From Marinobacterium jannaschii DSM 6295 (lineage in GTDB: Bacteria > Pseudomonadota > Gammaproteobacteria > Pseudomonadales > Balneatricaceae): a stretch of 64,000 nt of DNA. The position numbers and the translations under genes were made by a program. This document shows positions 55,174 to 63,887 of this stretch, piece after piece. A model generated the notes under the pieces. The model had not been told where the DNA came from and searched no databases. It saw nothing but the letters and a program-made list of their open reading frames with translations. The stretch lies in the NCBI RefSeq assembly GCF_000620085.1, contig NZ_JHVJ01000005.1, positions 124,001 through 188,000 on the forward strand, written 5' to 3'. Numbering within the stretch: position 1 is the first letter of the stretch; each line of letters starts with the position of its first letter.

Positions 55174-55205
55174 GCAGGGCCGGCATTCAGCGATCCGGCC
55201 CCTGC
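55174..55205 (-). terminator. Hairpin after the GTPase operon
   Basis: GCAGGGCCGG (55174-55183) pairs with CCGGCCCCTGC (55195-55205), one bulged C. It lies 12 bases past the stop of the Lys-rich protein gene on the minus strand. Confidence 0.55.
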
Positions 55206-55216
55206 TGAGAGAGCGA

Positions 55217-55492
55217 TTAACCGTCCGCGTTTTCTGACTTGGCCTTAGCGGCATTCAGCTTACGGATCTTGTCAGCCAGCGGGCCACGATTAGCCTGAGC
55301 GCCCTTGTTTTCAGCCTTTTTGTTTTCTTCCAGCGTCTTGGCATAGACAGATTTGTTTTTCTTTTTCTTCTCAAGCGCGCGCTTTTTGCGGCTCTCGTAA
55401 CTGTCAGGATCAGCCAGTTTTTCGCTGCGACGTGGTGCGTTTTCAAAGATGATGACGTTAGCGTCACTACGCTTTTTCTTGGTGCGGCTCAT
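55217..55492 (-). CDS. Lys-rich small protein coupled to the ribosome-biogenesis GTPase
   Basis: A 91-residue, very basic and low-complexity protein (SRKKRALEKKKKNKS, then coiled-coil-like stretches and NRGPLADKIRKLNAAKAK). Its start overlaps the upstream GTPase stop by four bases (ATGA), implying translational coupling and probably a shared role near the ribosome or RNA. No known family is assigned with confidence; a DUF2986-like basic protein is a possible comparison. Confidence 0.75.
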   Translation of the reverse strand: MSRTKKKRSDANVIIFENAPRRSEKLADPDSYESRKKRALEKKKKNKSVYAKTLEENKKAENKGAQANRGPLADKIRKLNAAKAKSENADG

Positions 55493-56424
55493 TTTCGTTC
55501 CTGCTTGTTCTGTTCAGCAGCGGCCTGTTCGGCGGCGGCTTCAGCTTCCAGCCTGGCCTGCTCTTCAGCGGCCAGACGACGTTTTTCTTCCCACTCTGCG
55601 ACCGATTCAAAGCTGATTCGCCCCAGCTTTCCGGAGCGCATCTCATGCAACAGCACTTCAGACGCTTTATGCATATCCACTATGCCACCGGGCTTCAGAC
55701 CACCACGCTTTCTGCCGATGGCATCCAGCAGAGCATCCGGTGAGTCGGGCAGTTGTTTCAGTTTATAGCGTTCACACACCCGCTGAGGGTAGTCGCGGGC
55801 GATGAATTCGGCAGCAAACAGCGCTACATCTTCATATTCAATGGCGGTATCACGAATTGCACCGCTGGCCGCCAGGCGATAGCCTGAATCGGGATCTTCG
55901 ATTTTCGGCCAGAGAATTCCCGGCGTATCCGACAATGCCATGCCGTTCTTCAGGGTGAAACGCTGCTGCGATTTGGTCACTGCGGGCTCATTGCCGACCT
56001 TGGCGATGCGTTTACCCAGCAAGGCGTTGATCATGGTGGACTTGCCCACATTGGGAATACCCATAATCATCGCCCGCACCGGACGGTCTGAATTGACGCG
56101 TGTCGGTGCCATCTTCTTACAGAGGTCAGGAATACGATTGATCAGCTTTTTCTGCTCAATGTCGATCGAAATCGCGGTAATTCCTTCCTGGCTGTTGAAG
56201 TAATCCAGCCACTCCTGTGTACGCTGAGGATCAGCCAGATCACTCTTGTTCAGGAGCTTGATCACCGGCTTCCCTTTACGCAGCTGCTCGACCAGCGGAT
56301 TTTCGCTGGATTGTGGCAGGCGCGCGTCCAGTACTTCGATGATGACGTCGATTTCGTCCATCACCTTGGCGATCTCTTTCCGGGCTTTATGCATATGCCC
56401 CGGAAACCAGTTTATGCTGCTCAT
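55489..56424 (-). CDS. ylqF: YlqF/RbgA-type circularly permuted GTPase
   Basis: A 311-residue ribosome-biogenesis GTPase. The order of GTP-binding motifs is permuted: G4 LLNKSDLAD (about 61-69) comes before G1 MGIPNVGKSTMINALLG (about 120-136) and G3 DTPGI (about 167). The N-terminal INWFPGHMHKARKEIAKV is the family hallmark. A C-terminal domain with a Glu/Ala/Gln-rich tail (about 280-311) follows. ATG 56424 fits the family start; an upstream ATG at 56529 would add an unrelated 35-residue leader. Confidence 0.92.
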   Translation of the reverse strand: MSSINWFPGHMHKARKEIAKVMDEIDVIIEVLDARLPQSSENPLVEQLRKGKPVIKLLNKSDLADPQRTQEWLDYFNSQEGITAISIDIEQKKLINRIPDLCKKMAPTRVNSDRPVRAMIMGIPNVGKSTMINALLGKRIAKVGNEPAVTKSQQRFTLKNGMALSDTPGILWPKIEDPDSGYRLAASGAIRDTAIEYEDVALFAAEFIARDYPQRVCERYKLKQLPDSPDALLDAIGRKRGGLKPGGIVDMHKASEVLLHEMRSGKLGRISFESVAEWEEKRRLAAEEQARLEAEAAAEQAAAEQNKQERK

Positions 56425-56580
56425 GTATTGCCTGAGAGTCCAAATTCTTAGAGACCGCACAGTATACCTTAAATATGCGCCCAGTATCAGGCAGCCGTTT
56501 GCGATCGGCCGATTCTTTATATTTTGCATCAGCTATATTTCTGATAGCTCGGTTTTGGGTATACACTTAGTTCTAAGTCG

Positions 56581-57822
56581 ATGGAGTTAAGTGGTAAAAA
56601 ACGCATGGAATCAATATCTTCCAGCCAGGTCCTGCTGGCCCGTCAGCCAATATTTGATGCCCGCCAACAGGTTATCGCTTATGAGCTGCTGTATCGCAGC
56701 GAAGAGTCCAGGGATCAGGCGATATTTCGCGATTCCGCGGCGACCGTTCAGGTCATCCTCAATACCTACACCAGTATCAGTGATGGCGGCGCAGTAAAGC
56801 GCCTGCCGGCATTTATCAACCTGACGACCGAACTCCTGCTTGAACGGAGCTTTCCTGAGCTACCAAAGAAGCAAGTCGTGCTGGAACTGCCTGCAGACCT
56901 CGAACCCACTCTGGAAACTGCGAAGGCCGTACAGGCGCTGGTACAGGAAGGCTACCGGGTTGCGCTGGATAACTACGGCCATGATGCGCGCTGGGCTCCG
57001 CTGCTGAAACTGGCCCATATGGTTAAGATCAATGTAACCGAGCAGAATATGGAACGGCTGGCTGCGGATATCAGACAGCTGGCTGAATTCAAGGTTGTCG
57101 CGATTGCCACCCATATCGAAACCCACGAGATGCTAGACCAGTGCCACCGGATTGGCTTCAAGCTGTTCCAGGGGCATTTTCTCAGTAAGCCTAAGATTGT
57201 CACTGGACGCCAGGTCAGCGGTAATAGCGTGACATTGCTGCAGCTGATGCAGGCGTTGCAGAATCCGTCGACTAAGCCTGAAGAACTGGAACAACTGATC
57301 GTGCGTGATCCGGTGCTCACTTATAAGCTGCTGCGTATTATCAACTCTGCGGCCTATTCGCTGGTGCGAAAAGTTGAGTCAGTGTCTGAAGCGGTCGTGT
57401 TGTTAGGGATGGAACAGATCCGCCGCTGGGCCAGCCTGATTACCATGACACAGAATAAAGACAAGCCAGAGGAACTGAGCCGCTCACTGCTGATTCGTGG
57501 TCGTATGTGTGAAGAGATCGCGACGGCACAGAAGCGCCCTAACCCCGGCGGCTATTTTATGGCCGGAATGATGTCGGGTTTGCATGCCATACTGGATATC
57601 GAGCAAACAGCCATGTTGCAGGAAGTACCGATAGCTGATGATATCCGTCAGGCCATCTTAGGTTTTGAAGGCGACATCGGCCAGGTTTTGCAGAACACCA
57701 TAAACTACGAGAACGGCGACTGGGATAAGCTTCCGGCCAGTTTTGATGCAACGCTGTACGAGAACAGCTACCGTGCCGGCCTCGCCTGGGCGCAGGAAGC
57801 GATGATGGCGATTGCCGACTGA
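56581..57822 (+). CDS. EAL-HDOD signalling protein
   Basis: A 413-residue protein of the YuxH type. The N-terminal EAL-like domain (about 18-210) starts with LLARQPIFDARQQVIAYELLYR and has LEL..., NYGHDARW, IATHIETHEMLDQCHRIGFKLFQGHFLS; several catalytic acidic residues of true EAL enzymes are missing (no DDFG), so c-di-GMP hydrolysis is doubtful. The HDOD domain (about 215-405) includes PVLTYKLLRIINSAAYSL and VLLGMEQIRRWASLI. It probably works as an adaptor in c-di-GMP signalling. An in-frame ATG at 56605 is an alternative start. Confidence 0.9.
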   Translation: MELSGKKRMESISSSQVLLARQPIFDARQQVIAYELLYRSEESRDQAIFRDSAATVQVILNTYTSISDGGAVKRLPAFINLTTELLLERSFPELPKKQVVLELPADLEPTLETAKAVQALVQEGYRVALDNYGHDARWAPLLKLAHMVKINVTEQNMERLAADIRQLAEFKVVAIATHIETHEMLDQCHRIGFKLFQGHFLSKPKIVTGRQVSGNSVTLLQLMQALQNPSTKPEELEQLIVRDPVLTYKLLRIINSAAYSLVRKVESVSEAVVLLGMEQIRRWASLITMTQNKDKPEELSRSLLIRGRMCEEIATAQKRPNPGGYFMAGMMSGLHAILDIEQTAMLQEVPIADDIRQAILGFEGDIGQVLQNTINYENGDWDKLPASFDATLYENSYRAGLAWAQEAMMAIAD

Positions 57823-57835
57823 TCTTAATTACACG

Positions 57836-57853
57836 CCAGCCTTTTCAGGCTGG
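57836..57853. terminator. Weak hairpin between convergent genes
   Basis: CCAGCC-ttttca-GGCTGG, a six-pair stem without a clear T run, lying 14 bases after the EAL-HDOD stop and before the end of the convergent binding protein gene. Confidence 0.4.
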
Positions 57854-57901
57854 ACGCTTCAGTGCCTCGATCACTCTCCGGGCCTGTTACTCAGGCCCGC
57901 G

Positions 57902-59086
57902 TTAATGCAACCATGCAGTCGAAGGCCTTTCCAGCGCGCTGAAGCGGCCGTTGCGGATTTCTATCATTGGAAACATCGACAACCCTATTCCCAGGTGATC
58001 AAGTGAAGACATATTGACCGGCCCGGAGGTAGAAATGAATCCCCGGGTACTTTCCAGTGCCTGACGCACCGCTTCCGACTCGGTGGTTCCTGCGCGCCTA
58101 ATCGCGTTCAGGGCCAGCATCAGGCCGTCATAGGCGTGACCACCAAATACGGAAACAGGCTTGTCATAAGCCGCCTCGAAATGCTTCGTGTAGTCATCTA
58201 TCACCCTCTGCTGGGCAACGGGAAAACGCATCTTGCCGGAGAGTAGCAGTGCCGGGGCTGGAAACCTGATCCCTTCAGCGGCATCGCCCGCCAGTTTAAG
58301 GAAGATGTCGGAGGCAACCCCCTGAGACTCGTAAAGGGGAAGCTCTATCCCAGCCTGGCGGACTTCGCGCGTCACCATCGCGGCACCGGCTCCCGAGGAA
58401 AAGACCAGCAGCGCCTGCAGGTCCGGTGTCCGCGCGATCTTCCCGACCTGTTCGGAAACACTCAGGACCCGTGGCGCGTAATGTTCATCAACGGCGATCT
58501 CAATACCGAATCCTGCCGCCATTGTTATGGCTTGCTTACGGCCCGAACGGCCAAAGTCAGCACTGCTGGAGATCAGCCCGATACGCCTGATACCGCGCTG
58601 TTTCATATCACTGAATATCTTATCCACCACCATCTGATCGGTGTGAGGCGTCTTGAACACCCAGCGCTTTACCGGGTCGACAATAGCACTGGAACCAGCC
58701 AGTGCTATATAGGGTATGCGGGCTTTTTCAGCCAGGGGAATGACACTGACGGCTGCCCCTGAGTTACTGCCCCCCAACAGGATATCGACGTTATGATCAT
58801 TGATCAGGCGCCGTACGCTCTCGCGCGCCAGTCGAACACTGCTGCGGGTATTAAAGTGAATCAACTCAATGGGACGGCCATGAATCCCGCCCTGCTGATT
58901 GATGCGCTGGACATAGAGGCGAATTGATTCAATCGCCGGTAAACCGTGCCAGGCGTAGGCGCCACTCTCTGACAGGAATGTGCCGATCTTAATTGGCCGA
59001 GGCTTTTCGGGCGCGGCAAAAACATTAGCTGCAAACAGCAGACACAGCGCCCAGCCAGTATTTCGAAACAACGATAATTTAAACAT
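57902..59086 (-). CDS. ABC transporter substrate-binding protein (LivJ/branched-chain type), orphan
   Basis: A 394-residue periplasmic binding protein of the Peripla_BP_6 class. A signal peptide (MFKLSLFRNTGWALCLLFAA then NVFAA) is followed by PIKIGTFLSESGAYAWHGLPAIESIRLYVQRINQQGGIHGRPIEL-type sequence (shown here by its first motif IKIGTFLSESG) and DHNVDILLGGSNSGAA, the standard ligand pocket region. It would bind an amino acid or aromatic acid. No permease or ATPase genes are near, so it may feed a transporter elsewhere or act in signalling. The ATG at 59086 gives a normal signal; a longer frame from 59137 is rejected. Confidence 0.88.
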   Translation of the reverse strand: MFKLSLFRNTGWALCLLFAANVFAAPEKPRPIKIGTFLSESGAYAWHGLPAIESIRLYVQRINQQGGIHGRPIELIHFNTRSSVRLARESVRRLINDHNVDILLGGSNSGAAVSVIPLAEKARIPYIALAGSSAIVDPVKRWVFKTPHTDQMVVDKIFSDMKQRGIRRIGLISSSADFGRSGRKQAITMAAGFGIEIAVDEHYAPRVLSVSEQVGKIARTPDLQALLVFSSGAGAAMVTREVRQAGIELPLYESQGVASDIFLKLAGDAAEGIRFPAPALLLSGKMRFPVAQQRVIDDYTKHFEAAYDKPVSVFGGHAYDGLMLALNAIRRAGTTESEAVRQALESTRGFISTSGPVNMSSLDHLGIGLSMFPMIEIRNGRFSALERPSTAWLH

Positions 59087-59420
59087 AACCGAACCTGTCG
59101 CGGTCGTATCCTGACTGCAGAACACTAATGACAGCAAGGCACCCCAGATACTGTTAGTGATTGAAATTTAAACAAAATTTCACTACGCGATCGGCGTAGT
59201 GTACTACGTATCCGGATGGAGTTTAGTCCCAATTACCGATTAATGGGGGGCTGTTCGACTAAAAGATAAAGGCCGTTCTTAAACGGCTCCGGGGCTATTT
59301 TGATGACCGCTTTCATACCGATTAAGCGGCCCGGGACGAAAGAATAGCTTCCGCCCCTTGAAGATCGCTCAGCCTGGCCTTAAAGTGCCGCCTGAATCCT
59401 CCACAGACAGAGCTCAGCCC
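59087..59420. other. Intergenic region between binding protein and DUF2889 genes
   Basis: About 330 bases between divergent genes. It has a small hairpin GCCGTT-ctta-AACGGC (59272-59287). The A/T-rich stretch 59155-59215 may hold the binding protein promoter. Nothing else stands out. Confidence 0.4.
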
Positions 59421-59975
59421 ATGCCATTACCTACTCCGGTTGCCCGCACCCGCCAGCATAGCCGGCACGTTACCTGTCAGGGATTCCAGCGTGAAGACGG
59501 GCTATGGGATATCGAAGCCCATCTGGTGGATATTAAGGATACCCCGCTGGCGCTCAGGGAGCACAAGGCAGGCCTGCTTCCCGCGGACGAGCCGCTGCAC
59601 GATCTGTCGATACGGATTACGGTCGATCTGGAGCTGAATATTCTGAATGCAGACGTCAGTATGGATGCGACGCCCTACCGTATCTGCCCGGAGATCAGTA
59701 GCGCATACAAACACCTGATCGGTGTGCAGATTGCACCGGGATTTACCGCAAAAGTGCGGGCCATGTTCTCAGGCACAAAAGGCTGTACTCATCTGCTGGA
59801 ACTGCTTGGCCCGCTGGCGACGACGGCCTATCAGGCAACGCATCAGGAGCGGGACCGGCTACACGGCTGGTCGGAAGGAGACCAGCCACCGCCTATGATC
59901 AACGGGTGTCATACTTATGATGAGCGCGGACCGGTCATTCAGCAATACTGGCCTGACGCCTACAATGGTGACTGA
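59421..59975 (+). CDS. DUF2889 family protein
   Basis: A 184-residue protein matching the DUF2889 pattern: RQHSRHVTCQGFQREDGLWDIEAHLVDIKD at the N-terminus, ADEPLHDLSIRITVDLELNI, and GCTHLLELLGPLATTAYQA near the C-terminus (given in parts). Members lie next to aromatic or carboxylate degradation genes in other bacteria, but no activity is established. The ATG at 59421 fits the family N-terminus; a TTG-started leader from 59358 would add 21 unrelated residues. Convergent with the hexapeptide protein gene. Confidence 0.85.
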   Translation: MPLPTPVARTRQHSRHVTCQGFQREDGLWDIEAHLVDIKDTPLALREHKAGLLPADEPLHDLSIRITVDLELNILNADVSMDATPYRICPEISSAYKHLIGVQIAPGFTAKVRAMFSGTKGCTHLLELLGPLATTAYQATHQERDRLHGWSEGDQPPPMINGCHTYDERGPVIQQYWPDAYNGD

Positions 59976-59993
59976 GCCAGACGGAACGCCCCT

Positions 59994-60617
59994 TTAGTCT
60001 GCTGGCGCCTGCGACTTTTTCATCTGATACAGCGGCACCAGGTCGGCTTCTTCCAGCATAATGCGGGGACGATCCGGCTCCTCTTCGGTCAGTGCTTCCA
60101 CCAACTCCATCGTTGCCTGACTGCGCTGCGCCAGTGCCTGGTAAGTCCGGGTACCGGCAGATTTCCAGCCGACCTCTTTTTCTGTGACTTCACGGATAAC
60201 CTTCGCCGGTGAGCCTGCCACCAGAGAACGCGGCGGAATCTCCATGCCCGCTTTAACAAAGGACATAGCCCCGACAATTGAGGACTCACCGATGCTTGCG
60301 CCATCCATAATGACTGCATTCATACCAACCAGCGCATTCTTGCCCACGTTACAACCGTGCAGCACTGCGCCGTGACCAATATGACCATCCTCTTCGATCA
60401 CCGTCTCCGAATTAGGGAAACCATGCATGACGCAGGTATCCTGCACATTGGCACCGCGCTTAATAACCAGACGCCCGAAATCGCCACGCAAGCAGGCGGC
60501 AGGCCCGATATAGCAATCAGGCCCGACCACCACATCACCAATCAGTACCGCTGTGGGATGCACATAAGCCGTCGGATCAACCACCGGCACCACACCATCA
60601 ATGGCGTACACTTTCAT
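59994..60617 (-). CDS. paaY: PaaY-like hexapeptide-repeat (gamma-carbonic anhydrase fold) protein
   Basis: A 207-residue left-handed beta-helix protein made of hexapeptide repeats ([20 protein letters not shown] and others). Candidate metal His residues lie in CVMHGFPNS and [15 protein letters not shown]. The sequence is close to PaaY of phenylacetate degradation, which acts as a thioesterase rescuing CoA, and to CaiE. No paa genes are in the window, so it may serve as a general thioesterase. Start has ggagg six bases upstream. Confidence 0.85.
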   Translation of the reverse strand: MKVYAIDGVVPVVDPTAYVHPTAVLIGDVVVGPDCYIGPAACLRGDFGRLVIKRGANVQDTCVMHGFPNSETVIEEDGHIGHGAVLHGCNVGKNALVGMNAVIMDGASIGESSIVGAMSFVKAGMEIPPRSLVAGSPAKVIREVTEKEVGWKSAGTRTYQALAQRSQATMELVEALTEEEPDRPRIMLEEADLVPLYQMKKSQAPAD

Positions 60618-60722
60618 TCCATAACCTCCCGAAAATAAACCTCAACACACGACTAATACATAGCTTGTTCTCGCATAGTATCAGGGTTTATCCTTAGTTC
60701 ACTATTCAAACGGAGTGAAATG

Positions 60723-61268
60723 ATGCTGATCCATCCAAACAAATCCTGCCTGCTGGTCATTGATATTCAGGACAAACTGGTTCCGGCTATCCACGACCCG
60801 GACACCATGATTAAAAACACCCGCTGGCTGGCGGAGATTGCCAAGATTATGGAAGTACCGGTTCTCACATCCGAGCAGTATCCTCAGGGCCTGGGGCATA
60901 CCATTCCTGAACTTCAGGATGTACTCCCTGCTGAGAATGTGATGGAAAAGACCTTTTTCTCCTGTATGTCTGAAGCCAGCTGCAACGAGAAGATCAATGC
61001 CCTGCGCCCCAATCAGGTAATTATTACCGGGATGGAAGCCCACGTCTGTGTAATGCAGACAGCCATGCAGCTGAAACAGCAGGCACGCGAGGTCTATGTT
61101 GTCGCTGATGCCGTCTCTTCACGTAACCCGGAAGATAAGGCGATGGCGCTGGAACGCATGCGTCAGTGCGGTATCTATATTGTGACCCGTGAAATGGTCG
61201 CCTTCGAGTGGATGCAGCGCTCCGGCACCGAACAGTTCAGACATATCAGCAAGAACTTCCTGCGCTGA
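60723..61268 (+). CDS. Isochorismatase/nicotinamidase-family hydrolase
   Basis: A 181-residue cysteine hydrolase. The catalytic triad is visible as Asp in VIDIQDKL (about 14), Lys in VMEKTFFS and Cys in GMEAHVCVMQT (about 108). It resembles YcaC-type hydrolases; substrate unknown. Two consecutive ATG codons exist (60720, 60723); the second lies seven bases after ggag and is preferred. It ends before a strong bidirectional terminator. Confidence 0.88.
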   Translation: MLIHPNKSCLLVIDIQDKLVPAIHDPDTMIKNTRWLAEIAKIMEVPVLTSEQYPQGLGHTIPELQDVLPAENVMEKTFFSCMSEASCNEKINALRPNQVIITGMEAHVCVMQTAMQLKQQAREVYVVADAVSSRNPEDKAMALERMRQCGIYIVTREMVAFEWMQRSGTEQFRHISKNFLR

Positions 61269-61368
61269 TCCGGCTTACCGCGTCTTCACATCACTCAACA
61301 GCGCGCTACATAGCGATATCAGCTAGCACGGGGTGAGAATCAAAGCCTGGTCACCGCACCAGACGCAT

Positions 61369-61400
61369 AAAAAACCGCGTCCCTAAGGACGCGGTTTTTT
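61369..61400. terminator. Strong bidirectional terminator
   Basis: AAAAAACCGCGTCC-CTAA-GGACGCGGTTTTTT, a perfect 14-pair stem with T/A tracts on both strands, between the isochorismatase-family gene and the convergent small acidic protein gene. Confidence 0.92.
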
Positions 61401-61451
61401 GTGGAAGCATATCGGTGTCCCGAGCCACCGTGGTGCTACTGTGTTGCTCAG

Positions 61452-61637
61452 TTAGTGAAGCGCGTCGTATTTACGACGAATTTCGATCAGCTGCGGCTGA
61501 ATTTCCAACGGAGCGTAATTCATCGCCTGCTCAAACAGATCCTTGTTCTCTTCTGAGAGCCGTTCCTCTTCTGACATAGCAGACAGTTTTTCCATGGCTT
61601 CAATAAACTTAGGGTGAGCTTTATTAGCTTGCGACAT
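61452..61637 (-). CDS. Small acidic protein of unknown function
   Basis: A 61-residue acidic, helical protein (KFIEAMEKLSAMSEEERLSEE then NKDLFEQAMNYAPLEIQPQLIEI). The ATG at 61637 follows ggaggg closely; an upstream frame from 61670 is less likely. It is a single-gene unit sharing a terminator with its neighbour. Family not recognised. Confidence 0.75.
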   Translation of the reverse strand: MSQANKAHPKFIEAMEKLSAMSEEERLSEENKDLFEQAMNYAPLEIQPQLIEIRRKYDALH

Positions 61638-61802
61638 CGGATTGCCCTCCGGTGAAGTGGGACACAACATGACCTGGTGTCCAGTCAGGCTCAGCTGTAT
61701 TGTAGCTAAAAGCGCTGCTTAAACCTATCCGGAGCGAAATATCGGAGCCTGGAAAATGGCTCTGACCGGCTGCGACAGGTTTGCCGCAGCCCGCCTTGTA
61801 CA

Positions 61803-62564
61803 TCAGATGCGCAGGCCGCCGTCCATCTCGATGATACGGCCGGTGAAGAAGTCATTTTCGATAATATAACGCAGGGTATGCGCCATCTCTTCAACCTGGC
61901 CGAGACGTTTCAGGGGTACCGCTGCAACCATACGGTCGATCGCTTCCGGTTTCATCTGCGCGGTCATCTCAGTGGCGATCACACCCGGTGCGATACCGCC
62001 GGTACGGATACCGTGGCGCGCCAGCTCTTTACCCCAGCTGACGACCATAGTGGCAACGGCTGCTTTTGTGGCGGAGTAGTTGGTCTGACCCATATTACCC
62101 GCACGGGAAACAGAGGATACATTCACAATCACACCCCCCTCTCCCTGTTGCGCCATAATAGCCGCAGCTTCACGGCCACAGAGGAAAGTACCGGTCATAT
62201 TGACATTGACCACAGAGTTGAACTGATCCAGCGACATTTTCGCCAGCAGCTCGCCCTCTTTGACCTTGATCAGCATACCATCGCGCATCAGGCCGGCATT
62301 GTTCACCAGTCCATTGATTTTGCCAAAATCCTGCTTGATCTGCGCAAATGTCGCCTCGACAGCCGCTTCCTCAGTGATATTGCAGATATAACCACGGGCT
62401 TCGCCGCCCTGTTCGGCGCAGGCGCCAGCTGCCACATCCAGGTCATCCTGATTCAGGTCTATCAGCGCCAGTTTCGCGCCTTGTGCGGCCAGACTTTCTG
62501 CCATTGCCCGTCCCAGACCACGGCCACCACCGGTGATAACGAAGACATTGTCTTTAATCTGCAT
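61803..62564 (-). CDS. Short-chain dehydrogenase/reductase, FabG-like
   Basis: A 253-residue SDR. NAD(P)-binding TGGGRGLGRA (about 11-20), LVNNAGLMRDGM (about 86-97), catalytic Ser in NVSSVSRAG, YSATKAA (about 163-169) and GG at the C-terminus (EMDGGLRI). It could reduce a 3-oxoacyl-ACP, acetoacetyl-CoA or similar substrate. A single gene; no fatty-acid synthesis neighbours. Confidence 0.9.
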   Translation of the reverse strand: MQIKDNVFVITGGGRGLGRAMAESLAAQGAKLALIDLNQDDLDVAAGACAEQGGEARGYICNITEEAAVEATFAQIKQDFGKINGLVNNAGLMRDGMLIKVKEGELLAKMSLDQFNSVVNVNMTGTFLCGREAAAIMAQQGEGGVIVNVSSVSRAGNMGQTNYSATKAAVATMVVSWGKELARHGIRTGGIAPGVIATEMTAQMKPEAIDRMVAAVPLKRLGQVEEMAHTLRYIIENDFFTGRIIEMDGGLRI

Positions 62565-62711
62565 CTCTTATCCCCTTGCATAAGTTGTCGAGTTATAGCT
62601 TTACGTTAACGTCAACTTATACCTTTTTACGTAACTAAAGGCGAGCACTTTATACAGGATTACCCCTACCCATGGATCTGAAATGTTCCTCCAGCCTGGG
62701 CTCCAGACACA

Positions 62712-62747
62712 AAAAAGCCGGCATATCCTGAGATATGCCGGCTTTTT
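62712..62747. terminator. Perfect 16-pair terminator after gbcB
   Basis: AAAAAGCCGGCATATC-CTGA-GATATGCCGGCTTTTT. It lies 13 bases after the stop of the minus-strand GbcB-like gene and works in either direction. Confidence 0.92.
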
Positions 62748-62759
62748 CACAGAATTCGA

Positions 62760-63887
62760 TTAGAAATCGATGGTTACATCGCTCTGAGGCACACTGCAGC
62801 AGGTCAGGATGAAGCCTTCTGCTACATCTTCATCGGTAATACCACCGTTGTGGGTCATCTCCACATCACCGGAGGTTTTCGGCAGCTTACAGGTACCGCA
62901 GATGCCCATACCGCAGGCTTTCGGAATATGCAGGCCAAGTTTGGCCGCGGCCGCGTGAACGGTTTCTCCCGGTGCGATCTTAGTGGCCTTACCGGTCTGA
63001 GTGAACTCGACGGTGATCAGGTCAGAGTTATCCAGTGCTTCCAGGTCTTCCTGCGCCTGTTCAGCAGATTCTACTGCGTTTTCAACATCTTCTGCCGGAG
63101 TCTCACCAAAGGACTCTTCGTGGTAGCGGGTCATATCGAAGCCGGCTTCCTCCAGCAGGCGTTTGACCGCGCGCATATAGGGAGTCGGGCCACAGCAGAA
63201 GACTTCGCGGTCCATAAAGTCAGGCGCAATCATCTCCAGCATGGTGTGATTGAGGTAGCCACGGTAGCCGGACCAGCTCTCACCAATGTCGTATTTCTCA
63301 CAGATCAGGGCCAGCTCGAAGTTAGAAATACGGGAACACATATGTTCCAGCTCTCCACGGAAGATAATATCCTTCGGAGTACGGGCACTGTGGGCGAAGA
63401 CCATATCCACTTCGGCGTTGGTGTCGAAGAACCAGCGCGCCATAGACATGACCGGCGTGATACCTACGCCACCGGAGAGCAGCAGGACCTTATCCGACGG
63501 GAAATCCATGCAGTTGAACACGCCGACCGGGCCGTGTACCGGGATCATCATCCCCTCTTCGATATTGTCATGCATCCAGTTGGATACCTGACCGCCCGGT
63601 ACACGCTTGATCGTTACAGAGAAGCTGTATGGAACGGATGGAGAACTGGAGATGGTGTAGGAACGCATAACCTGTACGCCTTCGATCTCAAGTTCCAGTG
63701 TCACAAACTGACCTGGCTTGAAGAAGAACATAACAGGCTGTTCAGCCATAAAGCAGAACGTACGAACGTCCCAGGTTTCCTGAATTACTTTTACACAACG
63801 AACCATATGTCGGCCATTAGTCCAGGTTTGTGTAGTAACTGGATTCAGGCCGTCATTGTTTACCGGGTTAACAGTGGCTGTTGTCAT
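62760..63887 (-). CDS. gbcB: Ferredoxin reductase, GbcB-type (glycine betaine monooxygenase electron transfer)
   Basis: A 375-residue three-part flavoprotein: an FAD domain with RSYTISSSPS (about 75-84), an NAD domain with LLSGGVGITPVMSMARWF (about 136-153) and FCCGPTPYM, and a C-terminal [2Fe-2S] domain with CGMGICGTC...C (about 325-333 and 361). The N-terminal NPVTTQTWTNGRHMVRCVKVIQETWDVRTFCFM-like segment is highly characteristic of GbcB. It should pass electrons from NADH to the Rieske oxygenase GbcA that demethylates glycine betaine. GbcA is probably beyond the right edge, divergent. An acidic linker (about 265-290) is longer than in some relatives. Confidence 0.88.
   Translation of the reverse strand: MTTATVNPVNNDGLNPVTTQTWTNGRHMVRCVKVIQETWDVRTFCFMAEQPVMFFFKPGQFVTLELEIEGVQVMRSYTISSSPSVPYSFSVTIKRVPGGQVSNWMHDNIEEGMMIPVHGPVGVFNCMDFPSDKVLLLSGGVGITPVMSMARWFFDTNAEVDMVFAHSARTPKDIIFRGELEHMCSRISNFELALICEKYDIGESWSGYRGYLNHTMLEMIAPDFMDREVFCCGPTPYMRAVKRLLEEAGFDMTRYHEESFGETPAEDVENAVESAEQAQEDLEALDNSDLITVEFTQTGKATKIAPGETVHAAAAKLGLHIPKACGMGICGTCKLPKTSGDVEMTHNGGITDEDVAEGFILTCCSVPQSDVTIDF

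Noticed and set aside
61878-62609. 243-residue frame opposite the FabG-like SDR
   Set aside because: Antisense shadow of a gene with all SDR motifs intact.
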